This document shows, piece after piece, positions 1 through 6,459 of a DNA stretch of 13,267 bases (position 1 is the stretch's first letter; every line of letters starts with the position of its first letter). The DNA comes from Bacilli bacterium. GTDB lineage: Bacteria; Bacillota_I; Bacilli_A; RF39; UBA660. The translations under genes and the position numbers were made by a program. The notes under the pieces are model-generated. The model searched no databases and was not told the origin of the DNA. It saw nothing but the letters and a program-made list of their open reading frames with translations. The stretch lies in NCBI GenBank assembly GCA_028708945.1, contig JAQVXV010000019.1:1-13267 (forward strand). Reading direction: 5' to 3'.

Positions 1-485
1 TCTAAGGTATGGTTTAAAAAGTCAATTAATTCTTCTCTTTGTTCTAAAGTAACTCCTTCTAAATTTGAATATTTCTTATATATTTCTTTAGCTCTTTTAC
101 TTAATACCTTTTGTCTTTTCGCAATAGCTTGAACCCCTTCTTGACCAAATATGGGTTGTAATACTTCATCAGGTAAATTAAAAACCGGATTAGAAAATAT
201 CCTTGCTGGCTCTAACTTTACTTCTTCATATGCTTTATTCCAATAACTTTTAAGCATATCGTATTCTTTTTGGTTTTTTGGCTTCTTTGTTGATAGTAGA
301 TATTTAGCCATAGTGTTATCAATTGCATCACCCATAATTACATAATTAGCGTTTATTGTTCCATCACATTCATAGTATTTCTTTTTGTTTTCATAAATTT
401 TATTTAATTTATTACTATTAGAAATCCATTTTTTAATTTTTCTTTCACCATAGCGATCGATTAACAATTGATTGTATAAATTCAT
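1..485 (-). CDS. Hypothetical protein, 3' end cut by window edge
   Basis: Open frame of 161 codons read from an ATG at 485 with no stop before the window edge, so the C-terminus is missing. The start follows a good ribosome-binding site (AGAGGTGATAGT then ATG). The protein begins MNLYNQLLIDRYGERKIKKW and is rich in Lys, Tyr, Asn and Glu. It looks soluble: I see no signal peptide or membrane helix. The visible C-terminal part (about residues 105-161) is charged and probably helical. I do not recognise the family. It starts 31 bp after the gpr stop on the same strand, so gpr read-through could reach it, but it also has its own promoter candidate inside the end of gpr. The reading frame is clear; the function is unknown. 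Confidence 0.75.
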   Translation of the reverse strand, partial: MNLYNQLLIDRYGERKIKKWISNSNKLNKIYENKKKYYECDGTINANYVIMGDAIDNTMAKYLLSTKKPKNQKEYDMLKSYWNKAYEEVKLEPARIFSNPVFNLPDEVLQPIFGQEGVQAIAKRQKVLSKRAKEIYKKYSNLEGVTLEQREELIDFLNHTL

Positions 486-503
486 ACTATCACCTCTAGT
501 TTT

Positions 504-532
504 AGTATATCATTTTTACTTTTCTAATTCAA
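504..532 (-). promoter_or_regulatory. Candidate promoter for the unknown gene at 1-485
   Basis: On the minus strand, TTGAAT (527-532), a 17-nt spacer and TATACT (504-509), with TG one base upstream of the -10 (extended -10). It overlaps the last codons of gpr and ends about 19 bp before the downstream start codon. The -35 is imperfect and the region is AT-rich, so a chance match is possible. Confidence 0.45.
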
Positions 533-1541
533 TATTTGAATGTAAAGCCGAATTTATTCCTTGAGCAATTATTTTGCTAGTTTTTTCAATTAAAAAATCT
601 ATCTCTTTTGTAGTTACCATCAAATTGTAACCGATTGGAGTTAGAACATCAAAAATTAGTTTTCTAAATTCTATTTCTTCTAAATCACCGATTAGTCCAA
701 ACAAATCTTTTTTATTAATTTCTTGTTCATCTACTTCTTCATCAAGGTAGTTATTCCCAATTGCCAACTTAGAAGTAGGATTATTAATATTTTTCTTTAA
801 ATAAGATATATGCTTATACATATAATTAATTGTATCTGTCACTATTGTAACAGCATCGACAACAGTTGGAACACCTATTGCTATTACAGGTATTCCTAAA
901 GTATCATAACTGATTTCTTTTCTTTTATTTCCAACTCCACTACCAGGATGAATCCCAGTATCAGTCATTTGAATTGTTTTATTCAATCTATCTACAGAAT
1001 TACTTGCTAAAGCATCGATTACAATTAAAAAATTAGGTTTTGAAACCTCAATAATGCCTTTTATCAAATCACTTGTTTCAATACCAGTTTCACCCATTAC
1101 TCCAGGATTAAATGCCGAGACATTTCGATATCCATCATCTAAACCCTCTAATTCATGTAGGTAACTAGTGACTAAAATGTCATTTATTACTAATGGTCCT
1201 AGTGAATCAGGTGTTGACCTTGAATTACCCAAACCAATTATTAAAGCTTTATCATCATCTTTTATATTATTTTTTTCGATTATTGATTTTAATTCTTTAA
1301 TGAATACTTTTTTAACATTAGAAGCATTTTTACTATCAGTGATATCTTTATACTCAATTGTTATATAATTGCCATTCTTTTTATCTACATCTTTTAAAAC
1401 ATCATCTTTTAATAAAATATCAGTAATTTTAATTCCTTTCTCATATTTTATTTTTTGATTAATTTTTTCATCTTCACTTATTTTTTCAACTACTAAATCT
1501 GTTCTAATTTGATATTTACTCATATCTATTTCTTTTCCCAT
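516..1541 (-). CDS. gpr: GPR germination protease (spore SASP endopeptidase)
   Basis: Endopeptidase of MEROPS family A25 that degrades small acid-soluble DNA-binding proteins when spores germinate; made as a zymogen in the forespore. In 341-aa numbering, motif GLGNSRSTPDSLGP holds the first catalytic-type Asp (about D112). IVIDALAS holds the second (about D176), and TDTGIHPGSGVGNKR follows. All are family hallmarks. The N-terminus MGKEIDMSKYQIRTDLVVE matches GPR zymogens, which remove a short propeptide before (x)RTDL; cleavage would fall after Tyr10. An in-frame ATG nine codons upstream is open, but AAGGAGGA lies just before the ATG at 1541, and that start gives the expected propeptide, so I chose it. 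Length is slightly below the roughly 370 aa of Bacillus GPR. It is divergent from rpsT, a gene often found near gpr in spore formers. I could not identify a convincing sigma-G promoter. Confidence 0.93.
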   Translation of the reverse strand: MGKEIDMSKYQIRTDLVVEKISEDEKINQKIKYEKGIKITDILLKDDVLKDVDKKNGNYITIEYKDITDSKNASNVKKVFIKELKSIIEKNNIKDDDKALIIGLGNSRSTPDSLGPLVINDILVTSYLHELEGLDDGYRNVSAFNPGVMGETGIETSDLIKGIIEVSKPNFLIVIDALASNSVDRLNKTIQMTDTGIHPGSGVGNKRKEISYDTLGIPVIAIGVPTVVDAVTIVTDTINYMYKHISYLKKNINNPTSKLAIGNNYLDEEVDEQEINKKDLFGLIGDLEEIEFRKLIFDVLTPIGYNLMVTTKEIDFLIEKTSKIIAQGINSALHSNIELEK

Positions 1542-1545
1542 ATAT

Positions 1546-1553
1546 TCCTCCTT
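1546..1553 (-). promoter_or_regulatory. Ribosome-binding site that fixes the gpr start
   Basis: AAGGAGGA on the minus strand, four bases before the ATG at 1541. It decides between that codon and the upstream in-frame ATG at 1568, which has no comparable site. Confidence 0.8.
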
Positions 1554-1573
1554 TATTATTTTTAACATTTTCC

Positions 1574-1602
1574 TTGATTTTTTTACATTTTTTTGTTAAA
1601 AT
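1574..1602 (+). promoter_or_regulatory. Promoter of rpsT
   Basis: TTGATT (1574-1579), 17-nt spacer, TAAAAT (1597-1602) with an extended -10 TG at 1594-1595. The predicted start near 1609 leaves a 5' UTR of about 24 nt containing the strong site GGAGGTGA. Confidence 0.65.
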
Positions 1603-1632
1603 GTTTGTGTTCATGACATGGAGGTGAAAATT

Positions 1633-1896
1633 ATGCCAAATATGAAAAATGCTGAAAAGAAAGTAAAAATTATTAAAAAACAATCTGAAAAAAACAACAA
1701 TTATAAATCAAGTATGAAAACAGCAATTAAAAAAGTGGAAAAAGCTGTACTTGCTAATGACAAACCAATGGCTGAAGCAGAATTAAAAGTTGCAATCAAA
1801 AGAATTGATAAAGCTACTAAAGCTGAGGTTTCAAGCAAAAATAAAAGCGCACGTTGTAAATCAAAATTAACAAAAAAAGTAAATTCAATGGAGTAG
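1633..1896 (+). CDS. rpsT: 30S ribosomal protein S20
   Basis: Small basic protein of 87 aa that binds 16S rRNA in the 30S body. The sequence begins MPNMKNAEKKVK and contains the S20 signature around KSSMKTAIKKVEKAV and AIKRIDKATKAEV, ending in a Lys/Arg/Ser-rich tail with SARCKSKLTKKVN. Length is normal for S20. An in-frame ATG lies five codons upstream at 1618, but GGAGGTGA at 1620-1627 sits immediately after it and correctly precedes the ATG at 1633; S20 proteins start MPN, so 1633 is the start. It has its own promoter and stands alone, divergent from gpr. Confidence 0.96.
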   Translation: MPNMKNAEKKVKIIKKQSEKNNNYKSSMKTAIKKVEKAVLANDKPMAEAELKVAIKRIDKATKAEVSSKNKSARCKSKLTKKVNSME

Positions 1897-1914
1897 ATTT
1901 TACTTCTTTTTTTT
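1877..1914 (+). terminator. Possible intrinsic terminator of rpsT
   Basis: Stem AAGTAAA (1877-1883) pairs with TTTACTT (1899-1905) around a 15-nt loop and is followed by C then eight T. The 5' arm lies in the last rpsT codons and the stop is in the loop. The stem is short and AT-rich, so this is a weak call. Confidence 0.4.
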
Positions 1915-1937
1915 GTTATAATAAATTTGGTGATAAA

Positions 1938-2858
1938 ATGAAAAGGTTTTTTTATTTTTCCTTTCTTATAATTATTTTAGGATCATTACTATTATTTAAA
2001 GATGAAATTGCTCTCATTGTTATAAAAAAAATATATGAACATGATGCATCAACTTATGAATCAAACAATTATACAAGAGGGGACTCTTTCTTAATTTTTC
2101 AAAAGTTAGAAAGTTTTATACCTCAAAATAAAAATGATTTAATTAATATTATTTATACTTTCGTAGATTCTGGCGCTGAAAAATTTAACTTTATTTGCCC
2201 AGAAGAATATATTGATTGTATCGAAGATATGACTAATATATCTGAAAAAAACTATGAAATATTACACATAAATAACTTTGTACATCCCTTTAATAGTTAT
2301 CGCAAGATTTTGTTAGAAGTTAATATGTTAGGAAAAATTACATTATCCGTTATAAAAAATTATAGCGATGGTGAAATTAATTATGTGAATGATCAAATTG
2401 ATATTATTGAAAGTAATATTATAAAAGAAAATATGGATACTAGACAAAAGATAAAGGCCTTTCACGATTATGTAATAAATAACTCAAAATATGATATTGA
2501 TAATATTGATGAAAATAACAATTCTATCGATCCATATAATATATCGCATAAAGCAACGGGTATCTTACTAAATAAGGTCGCTTTATGCGGAGGTTATACA
2601 GATATAATGGCAATTTATTTGAATAGATTAAACCTTGAAAACTATAAAATTGTCAGTGATAATCATATTTGGAATTTAGTAAAACTTGATGATAAATGGT
2701 ACCATATTGATGTTACTTGGGATGATCCAATTATTGAAAACAAAGACACTTTATTAGATGATTTTTTTCTAATTTCAACAAAAGAATTGTTAGAATTAGA
2801 TGAAAAGGAACATACTTTTGATACAGATATATATATAGAAGCATTAAAACCTCATTAG
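1938..2858 (+). CDS. Membrane-anchored transglutaminase-like protein
   Basis: 306 aa. An N-terminal hydrophobic helix (about 3-20, preceded by MKR) acts as signal anchor, so the rest is probably outside the cell. A transglutaminase-like (papain-fold) core lies at about 170-262. Cys217 is in ALCGGYTDIMAIYL, His243 in DNHIWNLVKL, and Asp258 in WYHIDVTWDDP; these form the expected Cys-His-Asp triad with normal spacing. The preceding helix KIKAFHDYVINNSKYD also fits the family. Members include cross-linking enzymes, cysteine proteases and peptidoglycan-associated proteins, so substrate and reaction cannot be stated. The region at 35-165 is not recognised. The ribosome-binding site GGTGAT precedes ATG 1938. 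It follows rpsT by only 41 bp and ends in a strong terminator, so it is expressed either by rpsT read-through or from its own weak promoter. Confidence 0.82.
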   Translation: MKRFFYFSFLIIILGSLLLFKDEIALIVIKKIYEHDASTYESNNYTRGDSFLIFQKLESFIPQNKNDLINIIYTFVDSGAEKFNFICPEEYIDCIEDMTNISEKNYEILHINNFVHPFNSYRKILLEVNMLGKITLSVIKNYSDGEINYVNDQIDIIESNIIKENMDTRQKIKAFHDYVINNSKYDIDNIDENNNSIDPYNISHKATGILLNKVALCGGYTDIMAIYLNRLNLENYKIVSDNHIWNLVKLDDKWYHIDVTWDDPIIENKDTLLDDFFLISTKELLELDEKEHTFDTDIYIEALKPH

Positions 2859-2868
2859 AGGTTTTTTT
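2846..2868 (+). terminator. Intrinsic terminator after the transglutaminase-like gene
   Basis: Perfect 8-bp stem AAAACCTC / GAGGTTTT with loop ATTA, then T-tract. The stop codon TAG lies across the loop and 3' arm. The minus-strand kinase gene ends inside this element, which could also weaken transcription from that side. Confidence 0.85.
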
Positions 2869-4093
2869 ATTCTTGGAATAGTGGTAGTTTAATAGTAACT
2901 GTTGTTCCAAAACCTTTTTTTGATTTATAAATTAATTTACCATTATGTGCTTTAATTATCTCGTCACATAAAACAACACCTAAACCAGTACCACTTCTTT
3001 TAGTAGTATAAAATGGTATTTTTAAATTATCAACTTCTTCTTTATTCATACCGACACCATTATCAGAGATATTTATATATGCACTATCATTATCATATTC
3101 TATTTTTACTTTTACTAAAGATTTTTTATTATCCTTTAAAGCTTCAACAGCATTTTTAACTAAATTTAATATAACTTGACTTAAACGATTATAGTCACCA
3201 TATATATATTTTTCGTCATCGATAAGTTCAAATTCGATATTGCATTTTCTATTGATTACAATTCCGTTTATTTTATCTTTATTTTCCTCAACTAACATGT
3301 TTATATCTAACATTTCTTCATTAATTTTTATTTTATTAATCGAAAGAAAATCTTGTAACAAAATTAAAGATTTATCAATTTCAGATTTTATAATAGGAAC
3401 ATATTCTTCAGTTTTTTCTGGTTTTCCATCTAACATTTCTAAATATCCTTTACATACCGATAAAGGGTTTTTTATTTCATGAGTTATTTTAAAGATAACT
3501 TGTCTGAATTTTCTTTCCTCTTCTAAATCTTTAGCACTCATATAATATTCCATTATTGAATCCCCTGTTTTTATTAAAATAAGTATTAAATTAGAGGTTA
3601 TATACATATTAAAAATAGAAAACAATTCATATAAAAGTACAAAATTGTTTTTAACACAAAAATAATGAAGCAAAAACATTAAAACCTTAAATATAGTAAA
3701 GACCGTAATATAAGAAAATTCTTGATATTTACGATCTATTTTTAATAGTGAAGCAAAATAATAAATACTGTATTCTAAGATTAAAAGAAAGAGATTGTAA
3801 TTATAATTTTGACTTATATAAAACATTATAAAAATACTCATTATCAGAGCCGTTCCTCTTTTTCTTAAAGCATAGGCAATGATAAGTGGGACATTCACTA
3901 TTATAATTGAACTATTTAAAAAGAATGGTTCATAATTTAAAAATAAATAAAGACTCGAAAAAAGAGCAATATCTAGCCATATACCCTTCTCTTTTTCTTT
4001 ATATTTCTTATTATGCGCCGCATACAATAAATATATTATCAAAGGATATGACAAAATAATAATAGTTATGAAAATAGAACTAAACTTATTCAT
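2867..4093 (-). CDS. Orphan membrane sensor histidine kinase (KinB-like)
   Basis: 408 aa counted from the ATG at 4093, chosen because GAGGTGG (4097-4103) precedes it; an upstream in-frame ATG at 4132 lacks a good site. About residues 1-180 are strongly hydrophobic, with roughly six membrane segments and no obvious extracellular sensor domain. The HisKA H-box ITHEIKNPLSVCKGYLEML carries the phospho-acceptor His205. The catalytic domain has N-box LSQVILNLVKNAVEAL, G1 box ISDNGVGMN and G2-type GTGLGVVLCDEI, ending GFGTTVTIKLP; all look intact. The H-box and multi-TM layout resemble sporulation phosphorelay kinases of the KinB type, an assignment by resemblance only. No response regulator is adjacent. 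It lies downstream of the EIIB-like gene but behind a strong terminator, so it may have its own promoter. Confidence 0.9.
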   Translation of the reverse strand: MNKFSSIFITIIILSYPLIIYLLYAAHNKKYKEKEKGIWLDIALFSSLYLFLNYEPFFLNSSIIIVNVPLIIAYALRKRGTALIMSIFIMFYISQNYNYNLFLLILEYSIYYFASLLKIDRKYQEFSYITVFTIFKVLMFLLHYFCVKNNFVLLYELFSIFNMYITSNLILILIKTGDSIMEYYMSAKDLEEERKFRQVIFKITHEIKNPLSVCKGYLEMLDGKPEKTEEYVPIIKSEIDKSLILLQDFLSINKIKINEEMLDINMLVEENKDKINGIVINRKCNIEFELIDDEKYIYGDYNRLSQVILNLVKNAVEALKDNKKSLVKVKIEYDNDSAYINISDNGVGMNKEEVDNLKIPFYTTKRSGTGLGVVLCDEIIKAHNGKLIYKSKKGFGTTVTIKLPLFQE

Positions 4094-4096
4094 CTT

Positions 4097-4103
4097 CCAC
4101 CTC
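4097..4103 (-). promoter_or_regulatory. Ribosome-binding site that fixes the kinase start
   Basis: GAGGTGG on the minus strand, three bases before ATG 4093. It favours MNKFSS as the N-terminus over the 13-residue-longer reading. Confidence 0.65.
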
Positions 4104-4141
4104 ATCGTCATTATACACAATATTATTGTCAAATAATGTCG

Positions 4142-4170
4142 AAAAAAAAGATAATTTGAAAAAAATTATC
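4142..4170 (-). terminator. Intrinsic terminator of the EIIB-like gene
   Basis: On the minus strand, stem GATAATTT / AAATTATC (4150-4170) with a 5-nt loop, followed by eight T (4142-4149). It directly abuts the stop codon at 4171. Confidence 0.8.
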
Positions 4171-4485
4171 TTATTTTAAATCATCAATCTGTTTTTTTAG
4201 TTTTTTAGCATGTTCACCCATAATTATTTTTAATTGATTATCTATTTCTACCATCCCTTGAGCACCCATTTTTTGAATGGCCTCCTTATTAACGATAGAT
4301 ATATCATGAAGCGATACCGTAAATCTTGATTTGTTAACTTCATAACTTATAATATTTTGTTTACCACCTAAATACTCGATAAGTTTATTAACTTCTATTT
4401 TAAAATCTTTCTTTTTTGACTTCGTAATTGCCCAGGCTATTAAAAGCGTAACAATTATAATAATTATATATTGTAAATATTCCAT
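4171..4485 (-). CDS. Membrane-anchored PTS EIIB-like protein lacking the active Cys
   Basis: 104 aa. One N-terminal transmembrane helix (about 4-20), a basic stretch KSKKKDFK, then a domain with the pattern of glucose-family PTS EIIB: NKLIEYLGGKQNIISY (33-48), RFTVSLHDISIVNKEAI, KMGAQGMVEIDNQLKIIMG and a charged C-terminal helix. In working EIIB the residue three before the conserved Arg of the C-x-T-R motif is the phosphorylated Cys. Here it is Asn51, followed by KSR, so phosphotransfer is not expected. No EIIC or EIIA is nearby. Small stand-alone EIIB-like proteins are known in Mollicutes and some Firmicutes without a firm role. Start ATG 4485 has GGTGAT upstream. It lies 50 bp after gltX on the same strand but has its own promoter candidate and terminator. 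Family assignment is by pattern; function unknown, possibly sensing or scaffolding. Confidence 0.78.
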   Translation of the reverse strand: MEYLQYIIIIIVTLLIAWAITKSKKKDFKIEVNKLIEYLGGKQNIISYEVNKSRFTVSLHDISIVNKEAIQKMGAQGMVEIDNQLKIIMGEHAKKLKKQIDDLK

Positions 4486-4500
4486 TCTATCACCACTATA

Positions 4501-4529
4501 ATTATACTATAAATTCATATTTTTGAAAA
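4501..4529 (-). promoter_or_regulatory. Candidate promoter of the EIIB-like gene
   Basis: Minus strand: TTTTCA (4524-4529), 17-nt spacer, perfect TATAAT (4501-4506), just upstream of the ribosome-binding site. The -35 matches only four of six bases. Confidence 0.5.
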
Positions 4530-4535
4530 CATTAA

Positions 4536-6191
4536 TTATTTTACTTGAATAAATTTATCGTATCTTCTTTCAATTTTTTCTTTACCTAAAATTCGCATAA
4601 TTTCATATAGATCAGGAGTCATTGACTCTTTTGTTAATGCAACTCTAAGAACTGTGCTGACATCAGCAACATTACCTTTATATTTATCAGGATTTTCTTT
4701 ATAATCTTTCATATCACTAGCATATCCTAATTCATCACATAATTTTCTAATATTATTAAACCAAGTATCTTTATCACTAATATTAAAGTATTTTTCCATA
4801 TATGATTTTAAGATTGTTGCTATTTCTTTTGAATTATCTATAGATTGAAATTTGTAATCGTTGCTATCAAATAATTCATCGTACATATACCAAATTTGAC
4901 TCTTTACTTCGCTGTAACAAGCATAATCTTTACGTGGTTTTTTTTGTTCTCTTTCAATATTTAATATACTGATTGAGAAATCTTTATATTGTGTTAATAG
5001 ATTACTAAAGTCTTTATCGTATATTAAAGACCATGTTAATAATGAATTATAAACCTCTAAAGCAGTGAGTTTACTAATGTAATTTTTAGAAATATTGAGT
5101 AATTTATTAACATCAAATAATGAACCACTAGCACTCATTTTTTTAAAATCAAACTTAAATTCATCAATTGTCTTAGTAGGATTACTTTCCATCCACAACT
5201 CAAAATTAGAGTTTGCAATAGTCATTAAATACAGTTTTGTTGCATAGATAGGAATTCCTTTTTCATGGTAATAACTAACTGCCGCCTCTGGATCTTTTCT
5301 TTTGCTCAATTTTCTTCTTGAACCATTTTCATCAATCTTCATAATGAGTCCTAAATGTGCATATTTAGGAATTTTAAATCCAAAAGTTTTAAATAATTGA
5401 ATATGAATTGGTAAAGATGAAACCCATTCTTCACCTCTTAATACATGAGTTGTTCTCATTAAATGATCATCAACTAAATGTGCAAAATGATATATTGGTA
5501 ATCCATCACTTTTTATTAATACAATATCTAAATCGTTTTCTGGAAACTCAAGTTTTCCACATACTAAATCATTAACAACTATTTTATTATCAAAATTCCC
5601 TAGAGATTTTAATCTTACTATATATTCTTCACCATTGTTGATTCTTTTAATTCTTTCTTCGTTACTTAGTTCGCGACATTTAGCCCATCTTCCATAATAA
5701 CCAAGTCTTTCTTTTTTCTTTTCTTGAATCTCTCTTATTTCATCGATCTCTTCTTGTTTACAAAAACAAGGATATGCTAAACCTTGTTCAATAAGATGTT
5801 TAGCAAAAGCTTCATAAATTTCTTTTCTTTGACTTTGAATATATGGTCCATAATTTCCTTTTTGTTCAGTTTCAGAAACTACTCCTTCATCCATTGTAAT
5901 ATCAAAGTTTTTTAAATCATCAATGATACCTTGAATACCATTTTCAACACTTCTTTTTTGGTCAGTATCTTCTATTCTTAAATAAAAAACCCCATTAGTA
6001 TCTTGTGGAACTTTTCTTTCAATAAAAGCTGCCAATAAACTACCCATATGAACAAATCCAGTAGGGCTTGGTGCAAATCTAGATACAACTGCACCTTCTT
6101 CTAAATTTCTTTCTGGATATTTTTTTTCGTAATCATCTAATGTCATAGTTACATTTGGATATATTAAATTCGCTAAATCTTTATTTGTCAT
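4536..6191 (-). CDS. gltX: Glutamyl-tRNA synthetase
   Basis: 551-aa class I aminoacyl-tRNA synthetase that charges tRNA with glutamate. The HIGH-type motif is SRFAPSPTGFVHMGSL (37-52) and the KMSKS-type motif is RRKLSKRKDPEAA (292-304). RIEDTDQKRS, YPCFC, GDIES-independent HFAHLVDDHLMRTTHVLRGEEW and the Rossmann core are all present. It belongs to the longer subtype with an N-terminal extension of about 35 aa (NKDLANLIYPNVTMTLDDYE), which I recall from Clostridia and other Firmicutes. The C-terminal anticodon-binding part is divergent but full length. The sequence does not tell me whether it also makes Glu-tRNA(Gln). Start ATG 6191 follows AAGGAGGAAGAAAA. It is controlled by the T-box leader upstream, with its own promoter at 6428-6456. 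Confidence 0.95.
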   Translation of the reverse strand: MTNKDLANLIYPNVTMTLDDYEKKYPERNLEEGAVVSRFAPSPTGFVHMGSLLAAFIERKVPQDTNGVFYLRIEDTDQKRSVENGIQGIIDDLKNFDITMDEGVVSETEQKGNYGPYIQSQRKEIYEAFAKHLIEQGLAYPCFCKQEEIDEIREIQEKKKERLGYYGRWAKCRELSNEERIKRINNGEEYIVRLKSLGNFDNKIVVNDLVCGKLEFPENDLDIVLIKSDGLPIYHFAHLVDDHLMRTTHVLRGEEWVSSLPIHIQLFKTFGFKIPKYAHLGLIMKIDENGSRRKLSKRKDPEAAVSYYHEKGIPIYATKLYLMTIANSNFELWMESNPTKTIDEFKFDFKKMSASGSLFDVNKLLNISKNYISKLTALEVYNSLLTWSLIYDKDFSNLLTQYKDFSISILNIEREQKKPRKDYACYSEVKSQIWYMYDELFDSNDYKFQSIDNSKEIATILKSYMEKYFNISDKDTWFNNIRKLCDELGYASDMKDYKENPDKYKGNVADVSTVLRVALTKESMTPDLYEIMRILGKEKIERRYDKFIQVK

Positions 6192-6208
6192 TTTTCTTCC
6201 TCCTTAAT

Positions 6209-6240
6209 AAAAAAAATCGCATCCTTTATAAGGACGTGAT
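6209..6240 (-). terminator. Regulated terminator of the gltX T-box
   Basis: Minus strand: arms ATCACGTCCTT and AAGGATGCGAT pair around a short ATA-type loop with one mismatch and one G-U pair, followed by a run of eight T. It lies directly downstream of the T-box sequence, as expected for the alternative to the antiterminator. Confidence 0.75.
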
Positions 6241-6420
6241 TACGTGGTACCACCTTAATTTTAGTATTTCTACTCTTAAAATCTTAACGCGATTAACGAA
6301 ATACCTTGTATACAGTATTTAGCTCCAAAGTTTCTTCTAATTTTTTAAATACTAATTCACACCATCCATTAGTTCTCTTGAAAATAAATAAATTATACTA
6401 TTCTTCTTCTTTGCTCTTAA
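6209..6420 (-). ncRNA. T-box riboswitch leader of gltX, probable Glu specifier
   Basis: cis-acting leader that senses uncharged tRNA. The diagnostic T-box AAGGTGGTACCACG is at 6243-6256 on the minus strand, followed by a terminator and T-run before the gltX ribosome-binding site. Upstream, Stem I begins near AGAGCAAAGAAGAAGAATAG, with the distal elements CAAGAGAACT and GATGGTGTGAA. Its 3' side returns as TTAGAAGAAACTTTGGAGCT. The specifier position before CTTTGG most plausibly reads GAA (about 6332-6334) followed by A, which is a Glu codon and fits the downstream gene. The exact specifier is inferred from position because GAA occurs twice in a row; presence of a T-box is near certain. Confidence 0.92.
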
Positions 6421-6427
6421 TATTTAA

Positions 6428-6456
6428 ATTATATTATTTTTTTAAATATTTGTCAA
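6428..6456 (-). promoter_or_regulatory. Consensus sigma-A promoter of the gltX T-box transcript
   Basis: Minus strand: perfect TTGACA (6451-6456), 17-nt spacer, perfect TATAAT (6428-6433). It begins four bases after the stop codon of the prepilin gene and leads into the T-box leader near 6420. This is the best promoter in the window. Confidence 0.93.
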
Positions 6457-6459
6457 TAT

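Noticed and set aside
1542..1632. Sigma-G promoter for gpr
   Set aside because: GCATA and CATTTTA-like strings exist on the minus strand, but spacing and the -10 do not fit the forespore consensus.
1917..1922. TATAAT just before the transglutaminase-like gene
   Set aside because: There is no usable -35 17 bp upstream and the start would fall almost on the ribosome-binding site; probably chance in AT-rich DNA.
4099..4133. TTGACA and TATAAT before the histidine kinase, with inverted repeat ACAAT-N3-ATTGT
   Set aside because: The hexamers are only 11 bp apart, too close for a sigma-A promoter, and no good -35 lies 17 bp from the TATAAT. The inverted repeat is short and AT-rich. Not called.
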